Shown here in pieces: positions 17,746-25,506 of a DNA stretch of 64,000 bases (within the stretch, counting starts at the first letter, position 1; every line of letters begins with the position of its first letter). The notes below the pieces were generated by a model. It had not been told where the DNA came from. It saw only the letters and a program-made list of their open reading frames with translations, and did not search any database. Position numbers and translations under genes: made by a program. Source of the stretch: Pseudaminobacter sp047739745 (lineage in GTDB: Bacteria; Pseudomonadota; Alphaproteobacteria; Rhizobiales; Rhizobiaceae); assembly GCF_047739745.1 (NCBI RefSeq), contig NZ_JBLLVA010000008.1:109691-173690 (forward strand), in the 5' to 3' direction.

Positions 17746-18660
17746 CTATCGCAAGCTCAGGACGGTCTCCCTCTCGTCGCGCTCGCGCCCGCCGAGAAGA
17801 GCGGCGACGGACGCGATGAAGGCGCCGATCAGAAGCGACAGAGCCGCGACAAGCGAGAGTGTAAGCGTTGCCTGCCGTGCGGTGTCGGCTGCCTCCTTGG
17901 CCTGGGCTCTTGCCTCATCGATACGCTGCAGGACGCCGTTTACCCGGGCTTCCGCGTCCGCAGGGGCAAGGCCGGTGCGTGCGCTGACAAGCTGCGCCAG
18001 ATAGGTGCGGTCCTCGGCAGATACTTCGCCTGCAACGGCACTGGACAGCAATATCCGCGAAGCTTCGCCCACCGCCGCCGCATCGCCTTCGGCACCCGGT
18101 GCACTCACCGCACCCGGATCGGCGCGCCGGAACAGCGAGTCGACGAAATAGCCGGTCAGGTTATTGTCCTCGCCGGTTGCGCCGTCCTGGCCCGAGGCGG
18201 CCGCACCGGCTCCCAGAGCCGCGCCCGAGACGACGGTTGAAGCCGCCTGCACACCGCTTCCCACCACCGACGACAGCGCTGATCCAAGGACGGCGGCGAC
18301 GAGCAGCGTGGCCAATGCCCATGCCAGGAAGCCGTGCGCCGTATCGCGGAAGTAGACTTCGTCATCATGAATGCCGACCCATTTGGTGCGCAGCCTGCCG
18401 GTCAGATAGCCGCCGAGGGCCGAAGCGAGCCATTGCACCACGACAAGCCAGATTGCAGCCGAGACGGCAAAGGTGGTGGCGGATATCCCTTCCGCGGACC
18501 ATGGCGAAATCACGGTCAGGCCAAGCCCGGAGCCAAGCAGCATCAGGATGAGGGTAGCGGCTGATGCGGCAAGCGCGCCTGCGATGATGGGCCCCCACGC
18601 CACCGCGGAAGAAGATGCTTCTGTCGGCGCGACGACCTCAACGGATGACACTGTCGGCAT
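17746..18660 (-). CDS. Multi-span membrane protein of unknown function
   Basis: The 304-residue protein has membrane segments near residues 22-48, 62-85, 110-140 and 270-292. A YLTGRLRTKWVGIHDDEVYFRDTAHGFLAW segment sits in the first half and a soluble, acidic Ala/Gly-rich loop in the middle. I have seen this type widely in rhizobial genomes without a proven role. The 25-residue membrane peptide gene lies 10 bases upstream, and both appear to be transcribed from the GGAAC-type promoter at 18793, which suggests an envelope-stress function. Confidence 0.82.
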   Translation of the reverse strand: MPTVSSVEVVAPTEASSSAVAWGPIIAGALAASAATLILMLLGSGLGLTVISPWSAEGISATTFAVSAAIWLVVVQWLASALGGYLTGRLRTKWVGIHDDEVYFRDTAHGFLAWALATLLVAAVLGSALSSVVGSGVQAASTVVSGAALGAGAAASGQDGATGEDNNLTGYFVDSLFRRADPGAVSAPGAEGDAAAVGEASRILLSSAVAGEVSAEDRTYLAQLVSARTGLAPADAEARVNGVLQRIDEARAQAKEAADTARQATLTLSLVAALSLLIGAFIASVAALLGGRERDERETVLSLR

Positions 18661-18669
18661 GGCGATCTC

Positions 18670-18747
18670 CTAGCGCAGGAACAGCAGGATAAGAATGATG
18701 ATGGGGATCGGTATGCCGATCAGCCAAAGCAGGATTGCGCGACCCAT
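18670..18747 (-). CDS. Tiny membrane peptide, 25 aa
   Basis: This very short frame starts MGRAILLWLIGIPIPII and is almost wholly hydrophobic, one membrane helix ending in Arg. It has a perfect AGGAGG ribosome site and ends 10 bases before the next gene of the same strand. A GGAAC-N16-GGTT promoter is 46 bases upstream. Peptides of this form recur in rhizobial genomes beside stress genes. The function is unknown; it could modulate the downstream membrane protein. Confidence 0.75.
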   Translation of the reverse strand: MGRAILLWLIGIPIPIIILILLFLR

Positions 18748-18792
18748 TGTATGTCCTCCTTGAAGACATCGGACCGAATGGCCCGCTGAACC

Positions 18793-18817
18793 AACCGCAA
18801 ACAGCCATGAAAGTTCC
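18793..18817 (-). promoter_or_regulatory. EcfG-type promoter for tiny peptide and membrane protein
   Basis: On the minus strand GGAAC (18817-18813), 16 bases and GGTT (18796-18793) precede the 25-residue gene by 46 bases. Confidence 0.75.
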
Positions 18818-18882
18818 AGCCGGGCCGTTCGATACCGTTCAGGGGAATTTCGGACGGAAGGCGGAAATCTTATGCCCGGATC

Positions 18883-18907
18883 GGAACCGCAGTTCGAACC
18901 CGACATT
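18883..18907 (+). promoter_or_regulatory. Weak EcfG-like promoter for DUF892 gene
   Basis: GGAAC (18883-18887), 16 bases and CATT (18904-18907) fit the looser GGAAC-N18-TT form only. The ferritin-like gene starts 36 bases downstream. Confidence 0.35.
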
Positions 18908-18942
18908 GTGAGACATCGACCACTCGACAACGGGAGTTCACA

Positions 18943-19446
18943 ATGGCGAAAGAAAAAATGCTTGAAGACCTCTTCCACGACACGCTGAAGGACATTTATT
19001 ACGCGGAACGCAAAATCCTGAAGGCATTGCCCAAGATGGCCAAGGGCGCCCAGGCACCCGATCTGAAGGCGGCTTTCGAGAAGCATCGCGACGAAACCGA
19101 ACAGCATGTGGAACGGCTTCAGGAGGTGTTCGAAATTCTCGGCAAGCGGGCGCAAGGCAAGACCTGCCCGGCCATCGATGGCATCATCGAGGAAGGCGAG
19201 GAAGTCCTCGAGGATTACAAGAGCACGGCAGCGCTCGACGCCGGCCTGATTGCCGCTGCGCAAGCCGTCGAGCACTATGAGATCACGCGCTACGGCACTC
19301 TCAAGCGCTGGGCCGAACTGATGGGCAAGAAGGACGCCGTGAAACTGCTCGACGCCACGCTGAACGAAGAGGCCAAGACCGACGACGCATTGACCGCGTT
19401 GGCGGATGCGCTCGTCAACGAAAAGGCGCTTGGCAAGGCTGCTTGA
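18943..19446 (+). CDS. Ferritin-like DUF892 (YciE/YciF-type) protein
   Basis: The 167-residue all-helical protein matches the DUF892 family: LFHDTLKDIYYAERKILKALPKM at the start, EKHRDETEQHVERL in helix two, and EHYEITRYGTL later. The conserved Glu and His residues form a ferritin-like four-helix bundle with a possible di-metal site. Members are stress-induced in enterobacteria and rhizobia, but their chemistry is not settled. The ATG at 18943 begins the family N-terminus. A strong hairpin terminator follows the stop. Confidence 0.92.
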   Translation: MAKEKMLEDLFHDTLKDIYYAERKILKALPKMAKGAQAPDLKAAFEKHRDETEQHVERLQEVFEILGKRAQGKTCPAIDGIIEEGEEVLEDYKSTAALDAGLIAAAQAVEHYEITRYGTLKRWAELMGKKDAVKLLDATLNEEAKTDDALTALADALVNEKALGKAA

Positions 19447-19462
19447 TCTTCAAGATTTTCGA

Positions 19463-19502
19463 CACAGCGCCTCGTGGACAGAGCATCACGGGGCGCTGTT
19501 TT
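19463..19502 (+). terminator. Rho-independent terminator after DUF892 gene
   Basis: CAGCGCC (19465-19471) pairs with GGCGCTG (19492-19498), extended by TCGTG/CACG-type inner pairs, and is followed by a run of T. Confidence 0.75.
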
Positions 19503-19636
19503 CTGTGGGAACCCAAATTCAATCCGCAATCCAAGCGATCGAGGCAGGATGGCAAAAAAGCCCAGCCTACGCAGGGCAATGGTGCGAGGGCGAGCAAGCT
19601 GCTGCGCCCTCGCACTCATAGAAGCTCTATTCTGTC

Positions 19637-19906
19637 TTAGTACCCGCTTGGGCAGCGACCGATATAACGGTTGCCGCGCGAGTCTCGATAGTAGCAATCG
19701 CCGGGTTCGTTCGCCCGCCCGATCAGCGCACCCGCTGCGGCGCCAACTGCGCCACCGACCAACGCACCTTCGGCGGTATTTCCCGGTGATGCGACCGCTG
19801 CTCCTACCGCCGCGCCGCCGAGGCCTCCGATCGCGGCCCCCCGTTCGGTTTGTGAGCAAGCGCTGATCGATGTAACGACGGCCAACAGAATGAATATCTT
19901 TTTCAT
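19637..19906 (-). CDS. Glycine-zipper lipoprotein, 89 aa
   Basis: A lipoprotein signal peptide ends in the lipobox ISAC at residues 14-17. A glycine-zipper region of about 50 residues follows (GGLGGAAVGAAV and GGAVGAAAGALIG), then a short CYYRDSRGNRYIGRCPSGY tail with two Cys. Such proteins insert in or span the outer membrane and are often envelope-stress genes. ATG 19906 has a good GGAG site. No GGAAC promoter was found for it, unlike its neighbours. Confidence 0.85.
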   Translation of the reverse strand: MKKIFILLAVVTSISACSQTERGAAIGGLGGAAVGAAVASPGNTAEGALVGGAVGAAAGALIGRANEPGDCYYRDSRGNRYIGRCPSGY

Positions 19907-20009
19907 AATTCGTTCTCCGAAAAGTCCCTCGACGAACGGAAATGCGCGAATGCGGAAATCGATCCATGTGGCGGCAACTGCTTGGTTTTCGCTGGAATGT
20001 TAGCGCAAG

Positions 20010-20034
20010 GGAACATAGCGGCGTTCCGTTGGTT
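20010..20034 (+). promoter_or_regulatory. EcfG-type promoter for long DUF1236 gene
   Basis: GGAAC (20010-20014), 16 bases and GGTT (20031-20034) lie 31 bases before the ATG at 20065. Confidence 0.75.
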
Positions 20035-20064
20035 CGAGGTCTTTCCAATGCGAGGAGAAAGACA

Positions 20065-20796
20065 ATGAAAAGCATACTGATCAAGACTGCGGTGGCTTTG
20101 GCCCTCGGCATCGCGCCGGGCGTGGCGTTCGGCCAGACGGAAGTGATCAAGAAGAAGACGATGGACCAGACCGAGGGTCAGACGACAGCCCCCGCACAGG
20201 AAAGTGAAGGCGCCTCGCCGGATGGAGCTACCACGGGCGAGCAAACGCAAAGTGGCGGAACCGAAAGCGGAACGTCGGGCAGCGCGACAGGCCAATCCTC
20301 GTCGGATACCGATGCCGGAGCGACCGGCGGTGCAACTACCGGCCAGGATGCGCAGGGCCAGTCCACTACCGGCGAGCAGCCCGCGCAAACGCAGGAGGGC
20401 GGCGAGCAGGGCGGTACCACTGGCCAAAGCACCCAGCAGGGAACGACGGAAGGCGGCGCCACGACGGGCGAGCCGGCCGAGAGCGGACAGGAAGCCACAA
20501 CACCCACCCAGGAAGAGTCCTCCGGCACCGCCGCATCCGAGGTGAATGTCACGGTCGAGCAGAAAACCGAAATCAGGCAAGTCATCACCGAAGCGGATGT
20601 CGAGCCGGTCCCGAGCGTCGACTTCGAAGTGAATGTCGGGACGGCGGTCCCGCAAACCATCACGCTCCATCCGCTACCGCCGCGCATCGTGGAACTGGTG
20701 CCGGCCTATCAGGGATATGTCTACTTCCTCCTGGCCGATGGCAGGATCATCATCGTTGATCCGGATTCGCACGAGATCGTCCTGATCATCGTGTAG
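20065..20796 (+). CDS. Secreted DUF1236 protein with Thr/Gly/Gln-rich linker
   Basis: The 243-residue protein has a signal peptide (residues 1-23, cut near AFG/QT). About 115 residues of low-complexity Thr, Gly, Gln, Ser and Glu follow with repeated TTG and GEQ units. A C-terminal DUF1236-like module comes last (VNVGTAVPQTITLHPLP, YFLLADGRIIIVDPDSHEIVLII). The linker looks like an extended periplasmic spacer. ATG 20065 has GAGGAG at ideal spacing. The C-terminal module matches the short protein at 8872. The family function is unknown. A stress promoter precedes it and a terminator follows. Confidence 0.87.
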   Translation: MKSILIKTAVALALGIAPGVAFGQTEVIKKKTMDQTEGQTTAPAQESEGASPDGATTGEQTQSGGTESGTSGSATGQSSSDTDAGATGGATTGQDAQGQSTTGEQPAQTQEGGEQGGTTGQSTQQGTTEGGATTGEPAESGQEATTPTQEESSGTAASEVNVTVEQKTEIRQVITEADVEPVPSVDFEVNVGTAVPQTITLHPLPPRIVELVPAYQGYVYFLLADGRIIIVDPDSHEIVLIIV

Positions 20797-20814
20797 CTCG
20801 TCTCGCACCGAAAG

Positions 20815-20848
20815 AGGCCCGCCTTCACACAGGGAGGCGGGCCTTTTT
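20815..20848 (+). terminator. Rho-independent terminator
   Basis: AGGCCCGCCT pairs perfectly with AGGCGGGCCT across a short loop and is followed by five T. It ends the DUF1236 transcript. Confidence 0.85.
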
Positions 20849-20869
20849 ATTCAGTCGGCGCATGGCTTT

Positions 20870-21055
20870 TCAGGACTTTTTCTTGCGGCGTTTGAGCGGA
20901 AAGGTTGAATCGCCGTCTTCGTTTCCGGAAAGGACGCGAGGATTGGCACCGCTGACGCCGTCGTTCGACTTGCCGTGTTCGGTGCGAACAAACTGGCCCT
21001 TGGCGTCGCGTTCGACGGCTGGCTTGGGGTTCTTGCCTGCTTTGTTCTCGGGCAT
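20870..21055 (-). CDS. Small basic protein, 61 aa
   Basis: The product begins MPENKAGKNPKPAVERDAKG, is Lys/Asn/Gly-rich and ends in a run of basic residues (KRRKKKS). It looks disordered. ATG 21055 has AAGGAG at good spacing, and a GGAAC-N16-GGTT promoter is 52 bases upstream. A different frame across the same bases is open but has no ribosome site. I recognise no family; small basic stress proteins of this kind are common in rhizobia. Confidence 0.7.
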   Translation of the reverse strand: MPENKAGKNPKPAVERDAKGQFVRTEHGKSNDGVSGANPRVLSGNEDGDSTFPLKRRKKKS

Positions 21056-21106
21056 GTCAGGCGCTCCTTTCTCGATATTTTTGAAACCGCAGCCTTGCCG
21101 TTCGGA

Positions 21107-21131
21107 AACCGACCGGCTTGCGCAATGTTCC
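21107..21131 (-). promoter_or_regulatory. EcfG-type promoter for small basic protein
   Basis: Minus-strand GGAAC (21131-21127), 16 bases and GGTT (21110-21107) lie 52 bases before the gene. Confidence 0.75.
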
Positions 21132-21162
21132 CTAAGGCCGCTCGCAGCAGTTCCCGAAACAT

Positions 21163-21187
21163 GGAACAATCCGGCGGCGCAAAGGTT
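21163..21187 (+). promoter_or_regulatory. EcfG-type promoter for the gene at 21217
   Basis: GGAAC (21163-21167), 16 bases and GGTT (21184-21187) lie 30 bases before the ATG. It is divergent from the site at 21107-21131. Confidence 0.75.
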
Positions 21188-21216
21188 CGCCGTCTTTGTC
21201 AGGAAAGGTGATCACC

Positions 21217-21780
21217 ATGGCCGCCAAACAAGGATCGCAACAAATCGCGAAATGGCCCGAGGAATCCCGCGAAGCCGCGCAACTTGTCATCCACCAATAC
21301 GGCGAACCGGACGAAGCGAGCGAGACGCAACTGACGTGGCATCGACCCGGTCCGTGGAAACGGATCGTCGCGTCGAAAGCCTTCTTTCAGCACGACTTCC
21401 CCGCGCCGCACCAGGACTCCGTCGAATCCGTAATCGACTATCGGGTTCCGCCTGAAAAGTTCACGCAATTGGCCGAGTTTGACGGCAGCGTGATCGTCGA
21501 GCGCACCGCCGGAGAGGTTTCGGCCCGCTGTCACGACGAGCAGGCGAATTTCCTGGCGCTGAACCTCATGCATGACATCGTCACCGGGGCGAAAAGCGTT
21601 CAGCAGGCCAGAGACTACTATGCCAAGGAATTTGCCGATTTCCGGCGAAAGAAGCCGACGCCCTACATGGAAAAACTTCACTTTTCGCCCGGTGACGGCG
21701 ACACCGCCGATCCCGACATTCGTCAGCTATCCGACGAGGATCTCGAGCAAGCCAAGCGGGAAGGCCAGCAACGCGGCTAG
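21217..21780 (+). CDS. Conserved hypothetical protein, stress-type promoter
   Basis: The 187-residue soluble protein has no signal peptide or membrane segment. It is rich in Trp-Pro and charged residues in the first third (KWPEESREAAQLVIHQYGEP, LTWHRPGPWKRIVASK). A mixed alpha/beta middle follows, with an LMHDIVTGAKSVQQARDYYAKEF helix near the end. I recognise no characterised family, though similar proteins seem to occur in Mesorhizobium relatives. ATG 21217 has AGGAAAGG upstream. The GGAAC promoter points to general-stress control. Confidence 0.8.
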   Translation: MAAKQGSQQIAKWPEESREAAQLVIHQYGEPDEASETQLTWHRPGPWKRIVASKAFFQHDFPAPHQDSVESVIDYRVPPEKFTQLAEFDGSVIVERTAGEVSARCHDEQANFLALNLMHDIVTGAKSVQQARDYYAKEFADFRRKKPTPYMEKLHFSPGDGDTADPDIRQLSDEDLEQAKREGQQRG

Positions 21781-21804
21781 TGCGGACCGATCACGATCCG
21801 ATCG

Positions 21805-22068
21805 CTAGTCGCGCCGAACGAACTTGTTGAAGCGGCTGGTGCCGCCATCCTGGGTTGTGTCCTGATAGAGGAATGCCAGGTCGTTTTCCTCGAAAATCTC
21901 GAAAAAGCGCTCCCAGCTTATTTCTTCCAGGCTTTCTTCAGGCTCGCCGAAATCAAACCTCAGAATGCCGCCTTCTTTAGCGTCGCCAACGCGCGATGGC
22001 TTTCCGCCGCGCTTCTCCGCCCAACGGCGAATTTCGTCATGGTCGGTGGTCGTCTTCGAAGCTGTCAT
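21805..22068 (-). CDS. Short HDEIR-WA family protein, 87 aa
   Basis: The 87-residue acidic protein starts MTASKTTTDHDEIRRWAEKR and continues with LRFDFGEPEESLEEISWERFFEIFEENDLAFLYQD. Both blocks recur in the N-terminal half of the protein at 42397 (DHDEIRNWAAAR and WDEWFEIFEKKGLALLVE), so the two are paralogues. The function is unknown; the fold looks like a small alpha/beta domain. The ribosome site is weak. A GGAAC-N16-GGTT promoter lies 43 bases upstream. Confidence 0.8.
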   Translation of the reverse strand: MTASKTTTDHDEIRRWAEKRGGKPSRVGDAKEGGILRFDFGEPEESLEEISWERFFEIFEENDLAFLYQDTTQDGGTSRFNKFVRRD

Positions 22069-22110
22069 GGTTCTCGCTCGCTGCTCTCGCCCGCCGCCTT
22101 CCACGTTCTG

Positions 22111-22135
22111 AACCCTGCTTGCCGACCATTGTTCC
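22111..22135 (-). promoter_or_regulatory. EcfG-type promoter for the 87-aa gene
   Basis: Minus-strand GGAAC (22135-22131), 16 bases and GGTT (22114-22111) precede the start by 43 bases. Confidence 0.75.
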
Positions 22136-22167
22136 GCTGCGGGACATAAATTGTCTCGGCAGGTTCA

Positions 22168-23553
22168 TCAAAGCCGCGACGGGGCACCGAGCGCCAGCTT
22201 CCGCTTCTTTCCGCCCCGCGCCACGATCGCGGCACCGACCGGCAGCTTCGATGCAGGCCGCCCGAGGCAGACATATCGCAGCCCATGCCGGGTCACCTCG
22301 CCCGGAGTGAACAGATTTCGATAGTCGACCAGCGTTTTTCCCTTCATGAGCGCCGACATCTCCCGCAGGTCGAGCGACCTGTACTGGTCCCATTCGGTCA
22401 AAACCAGCACCACATCGGCGCCGCGACTTGCGCTATAGGGGCAGTCGAAAAAGCTGACATTTTGAAGCCGCAGCCTTGCGGCGGCCATGGCCTGCGGATC
22501 GTGGGCCCTGACAGTCACGCCGGCACCCTGAAGGATCGGGATCATAGTGAGCGCGGGCGCTTCACGCACATCGTCGGTGTTGGCCTTGAATGCCAGTCCG
22601 AGAATGGTGATGCTCGCGCCTTGTGGCCTGTCGCCGAGTTCGGACAGCACCCGCCGCGCCAGCGCGATCTTGCGGCGCTCATTCTCCAGGATCAGCGTTT
22701 CGATCAGCGCTTGCGGTGCCTGATATTTCCGTCCGGCAGCGGCAAAGGCGCGTGTGTCCTTGGGAAAGCAGGAGCCGCCAAAGCCCGGTCCCGGCGAGAG
22801 GAAATCCTTGCCGATGCGCTTGTCGAGGCCGATGCCCCTGGCCACGGCCTCGATCTCGCCGCCGACCTTCTCGCAGAGATTGGCGACGTCATTGATGAAG
22901 CCGATTTTCAGCGCAAGAAAAGCGTTGGCGGCCTGCTTGACCAGTTCGGCATTGGCCGTGCCTGTAAGGATGATCGGCACCCCGCGTTCGGCCAGGGGCT
23001 GGTAGAGGTCTTCGAGGCGGGCCGAGGCGCGCCGATCGTCGGCGCCGATTACGATTCGATCCGGATGGAGAAAATCCTGGATGGCCGAACCCTCGCGCAG
23101 GAACTCCGGATTGGAGGCGACCGAGAAGTCGAGCCCGGCGCGCCCATCGGCGATTATTTCGCGCAGCCGTCTGCAGGTACCGACGGCGACGGTGGATTTT
23201 ACCACCACCACCGCGTTAGGCTTCAGAACCGGCGCAATGTTGCTGGCCGCCGTTTCGATATAGGACACGTCGGCATCACCATCGACGCGCGCCGGCGTTC
23301 CGACGGCCAGAAAAACTGCATCCGCCTCGGCTGCGGCCGATGCGCCACGCTTGGAAAAATGCAGACGGCCCGCCGTGCGGTTTCGCGCGATCAGCTCCTC
23401 GAGGCCGGGTTCATAGATCGGCATCTCACCGCGGTTGAGCGCATCGATCCTGGCCGCGTCAACGTCCACGCAGATGACCGAATGTCCGATTTCAGCAAGG
23501 CAGGCGCCGGTGGTGAGACCCACATAACCGGCTCCGATCATTACGACTTGCAT
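22168..23553 (-). CDS. ugd: UDP-glucose 6-dehydrogenase
   Basis: The enzyme oxidises UDP-glucose to UDP-glucuronate with two NAD, in the cytosol. The 461-residue protein has the NAD motif GAGYVGLTTGACLAEIGH at the start, the hinge and substrate segments FINDVANLCEKVGG and GPGFGGSCFPKDTRAF with the catalytic Cys, and FKANTDDVREAP. UDP-glucuronate is the substrate of UDP-xylose synthase, encoded at 32327, so this gene may feed the glycan cluster. It is also the precursor of acidic exopolysaccharides. A relaxed GGAAC-N16-AGTT site lies about 50 bases upstream. Confidence 0.96.
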   Translation of the reverse strand: MQVVMIGAGYVGLTTGACLAEIGHSVICVDVDAARIDALNRGEMPIYEPGLEELIARNRTAGRLHFSKRGASAAAEADAVFLAVGTPARVDGDADVSYIETAASNIAPVLKPNAVVVVKSTVAVGTCRRLREIIADGRAGLDFSVASNPEFLREGSAIQDFLHPDRIVIGADDRRASARLEDLYQPLAERGVPIILTGTANAELVKQAANAFLALKIGFINDVANLCEKVGGEIEAVARGIGLDKRIGKDFLSPGPGFGGSCFPKDTRAFAAAGRKYQAPQALIETLILENERRKIALARRVLSELGDRPQGASITILGLAFKANTDDVREAPALTMIPILQGAGVTVRAHDPQAMAAARLRLQNVSFFDCPYSASRGADVVLVLTEWDQYRSLDLREMSALMKGKTLVDYRNLFTPGEVTRHGLRYVCLGRPASKLPVGAAIVARGGKKRKLALGAPSRL

Positions 23554-23604
23554 GGCATTTCCTGTTACTAATCAATATGACCAGGGTTCTGGAAACGCCC
23601 GCCT

Positions 23605-23629
23605 AACTATCGGCATCCGCGTCTGTTCC
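23605..23629 (-). promoter_or_regulatory. Relaxed EcfG-like promoter for ugd
   Basis: Minus-strand GGAAC (23629-23625), 16 bases and AGTT (23608-23605) differ from the strict pattern by one base. Confidence 0.45.
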
Positions 23630-23682
23630 GCAGGGATCAACAAACCTTTCTGACCGCCCGGGAAGATGACCGGACTTGCCCT

Positions 23683-24246
23683 TCAACCGCGCGACGGGCC
23701 GGATTTCTCGATCTCGTCGAGCACCGCTTCCGGCGCCGCATTCTTTTGCAGGTCGTCCATTTCGTTCTCGACGCCGGTGGCGATGTTCAGGTGGGCGGCG
23801 ATGGCCGAGATCATGGTGATGATCTTCGTCGCCTCGTGTTCGGCAAGGAGGCTGATCTGGAGGTCGAGATCGGCGCGCTTGTCATCGGCGGCAACCATCC
23901 TGTTCTGGCTGATCAGGACGAAGCTGGTTAGAAAGATGGCTTCGACGGAAGCCGCCATGGCCAGGACGACGAACGAGGGGTCCCACGGCCTCACCAAGGG
24001 GACCCATCCCAGATTGGCGGCAATCCAGAAACCGACGATGACGATGTGCAGGTAGACGAACTTCATGCTGCCGGCGAAATTGGTGATGATCGACGCGAGG
24101 CGATCCTCGAATCCGGCTAATTCCGTCTCGGCTTTCCGGCGGCGTACCATCGCCTGAATATTGCGTTCGAGCACCACCGCCAGCCTTTCTTCTTCGGTGC
24201 GGGCGGCGGTTGGCGCTTCGGCGTCTGCTCGGTCTTGCTCCGTCAT
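23683..24246 (-). CDS. DUF1003 membrane protein
   Basis: The 187-residue protein has two membrane helices (about residues 62-82 and 92-114) between a charged N-terminus and a cytosolic helical tail. ADLDLQISLLAEHEATKIITMI after the second helix is the DUF1003 signature. The family is unexplored; some members are linked to acid or envelope stress. The second of two close ATGs was chosen because GGAGG is then at normal spacing. It stands alone between ugd and the divergent glycan operon. Confidence 0.87.
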   Translation of the reverse strand: MTEQDRADAEAPTAARTEEERLAVVLERNIQAMVRRRKAETELAGFEDRLASIITNFAGSMKFVYLHIVIVGFWIAANLGWVPLVRPWDPSFVVLAMAASVEAIFLTSFVLISQNRMVAADDKRADLDLQISLLAEHEATKIITMISAIAAHLNIATGVENEMDDLQKNAAPEAVLDEIEKSGPSRG

Positions 24247-24331
24247 GACCATGCGTCCTCCGCGTTGCGCTTTCTAACTGACGAGACGGCGGTCTGTTCA
24301 TTGCAAGGCTCCGCGTGCCCGAACGGCAGGG

Positions 24332-24356
24332 GGAACAATTCAGCAGCTACTTAGTT
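24332..24356 (+). promoter_or_regulatory. Relaxed EcfG-like promoter for the glycan operon
   Basis: GGAAC (24332-24336), 16 bases and AGTT (24353-24356) stand 44 bases before the GTG start of the first epimerase. The -35 is perfect and the -10 differs by one base. Confidence 0.5.
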
Positions 24357-24399
24357 GGGGTCGCCGAATTGGGGTCGGATTTGGACATCAGGAGCGCGC

Positions 24400-25506
24400 G
24401 TGAGAAAGATACTAGTCACCGGAGGCTGCGGCTTTATCGGGCGCTGCGTCACGAAAGAACTTCTGGCAAATGGATACGAGATACGTGTCCTCGACAACCT
24501 CGTCCAGCAGGTGCATGGCGAGGATGGCGTGTCCGTTCCGGCAGGTGTCGAATTGGTGAAGGCTGATATCCGCGATGCGGGAGCGGTGGCTGGCGCGCTG
24601 GAAGACATCGAAGCGGTCGTCCATCTCGCCGCCGAAGTGGGCGTTGGTCAATCAATGTATGAGATCGCCCGCTATGTCGGAGCGAACGAACTCGGCACCG
24701 CAGTCCTGCTCCAGGAAATGATCGGCCGACCGGTCCGGCGCATCGTAGTCGCCTCGTCCATGAGCGTTTACGGCGAGGGGCTCTACGCCCGCCCGGATGG
24801 CAGCCATCTCGGAAATGTCCGGCGCTCTTTCGCGCAGATCAGGGCCGGCCAGTGGGACCCAGTCACCGAAGACGGTCAGCCTCTTTTGCCGGTCGCCACC
24901 AGCGAAGACAAGCCGGTCGATCTCGCATCGATCTATGCGCTGACCAAATATGCGCAGGAACGCGCCGTCCTCATCTTCGGCGAGGCTTACGGGATCGAGG
25001 CGGTGGCGCTGCGGCTGTTCAACGTTTTCGGCCCAGGCCAGGCTCTTTCCAATCCCTACACGGGCGTGCTGGCCAATTTTGGCTCGCGGCTCGCCAATGG
25101 CCAGCGGCCGACGATCTTCGAGGACGGCGAACAGCGCCGCGACTTCGTACATGTCAGGGATGTGGCGCGTGCCTTTCGCCTCGCGCTTGAGCAGCCGCAT
25201 GCGCCCGGCCACGTAGTCAATATCGGCAGCGGTCAGGCTTACACCATCTCGCAAGTGGCCAGGCTGCTGGCGCAAGCCATGGGCGTACCCGAAATCGAGC
25301 CGGAGTCTCTCGGCAAGGCGCGATCGGGCGACATTCGCAACTGCTTCGCCGACATTTCCCGCGCCAGGGAACTCCTGGGCTTTTCCCCACAGCTAAGGCT
25401 GGAAAACTCGGTGGACGAGCTGGCCGAATGGATAGGAGCGGCCGGGGCGGTGGACCGCGGTTTTGAAATGAGACGCAATCTGGAAGAACGGGGACTGGTG
25501 TTGTGA
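24400..25506 (+). CDS. NAD-dependent sugar epimerase (dTDP-L-rhamnose 4-epimerase-like)
   Basis: The 368-residue extended short-chain dehydrogenase has the NAD motif TGGCGFIGRCV, the catalytic YALTK (Y-x3-K) and SSMSVYGEG. The long insert containing LPVATSEDKPVDLASIYALTKY is typical of dTDP-L-rhamnose 4-epimerase-type enzymes. It would interconvert nucleotide-sugar epimers in the cytosol; the exact sugar is inferred. The GTG at 24400 follows AGGAG and starts at the Rossmann strand. It is the first gene of a tightly packed operon to 33334 and overlaps the next gene by four bases. Confidence 0.88.
   Translation: MRKILVTGGCGFIGRCVTKELLANGYEIRVLDNLVQQVHGEDGVSVPAGVELVKADIRDAGAVAGALEDIEAVVHLAAEVGVGQSMYEIARYVGANELGTAVLLQEMIGRPVRRIVVASSMSVYGEGLYARPDGSHLGNVRRSFAQIRAGQWDPVTEDGQPLLPVATSEDKPVDLASIYALTKYAQERAVLIFGEAYGIEAVALRLFNVFGPGQALSNPYTGVLANFGSRLANGQRPTIFEDGEQRRDFVHVRDVARAFRLALEQPHAPGHVVNIGSGQAYTISQVARLLAQAMGVPEIEPESLGKARSGDIRNCFADISRARELLGFSPQLRLENSVDELAEWIGAAGAVDRGFEMRRNLEERGLVL

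Noticed and set aside
20851..21162. Alternative minus-strand frame overlapping the 61-residue basic protein
   Set aside because: It has no ribosome site at its start, and the other frame has AAGGAG and a correctly placed stress promoter.
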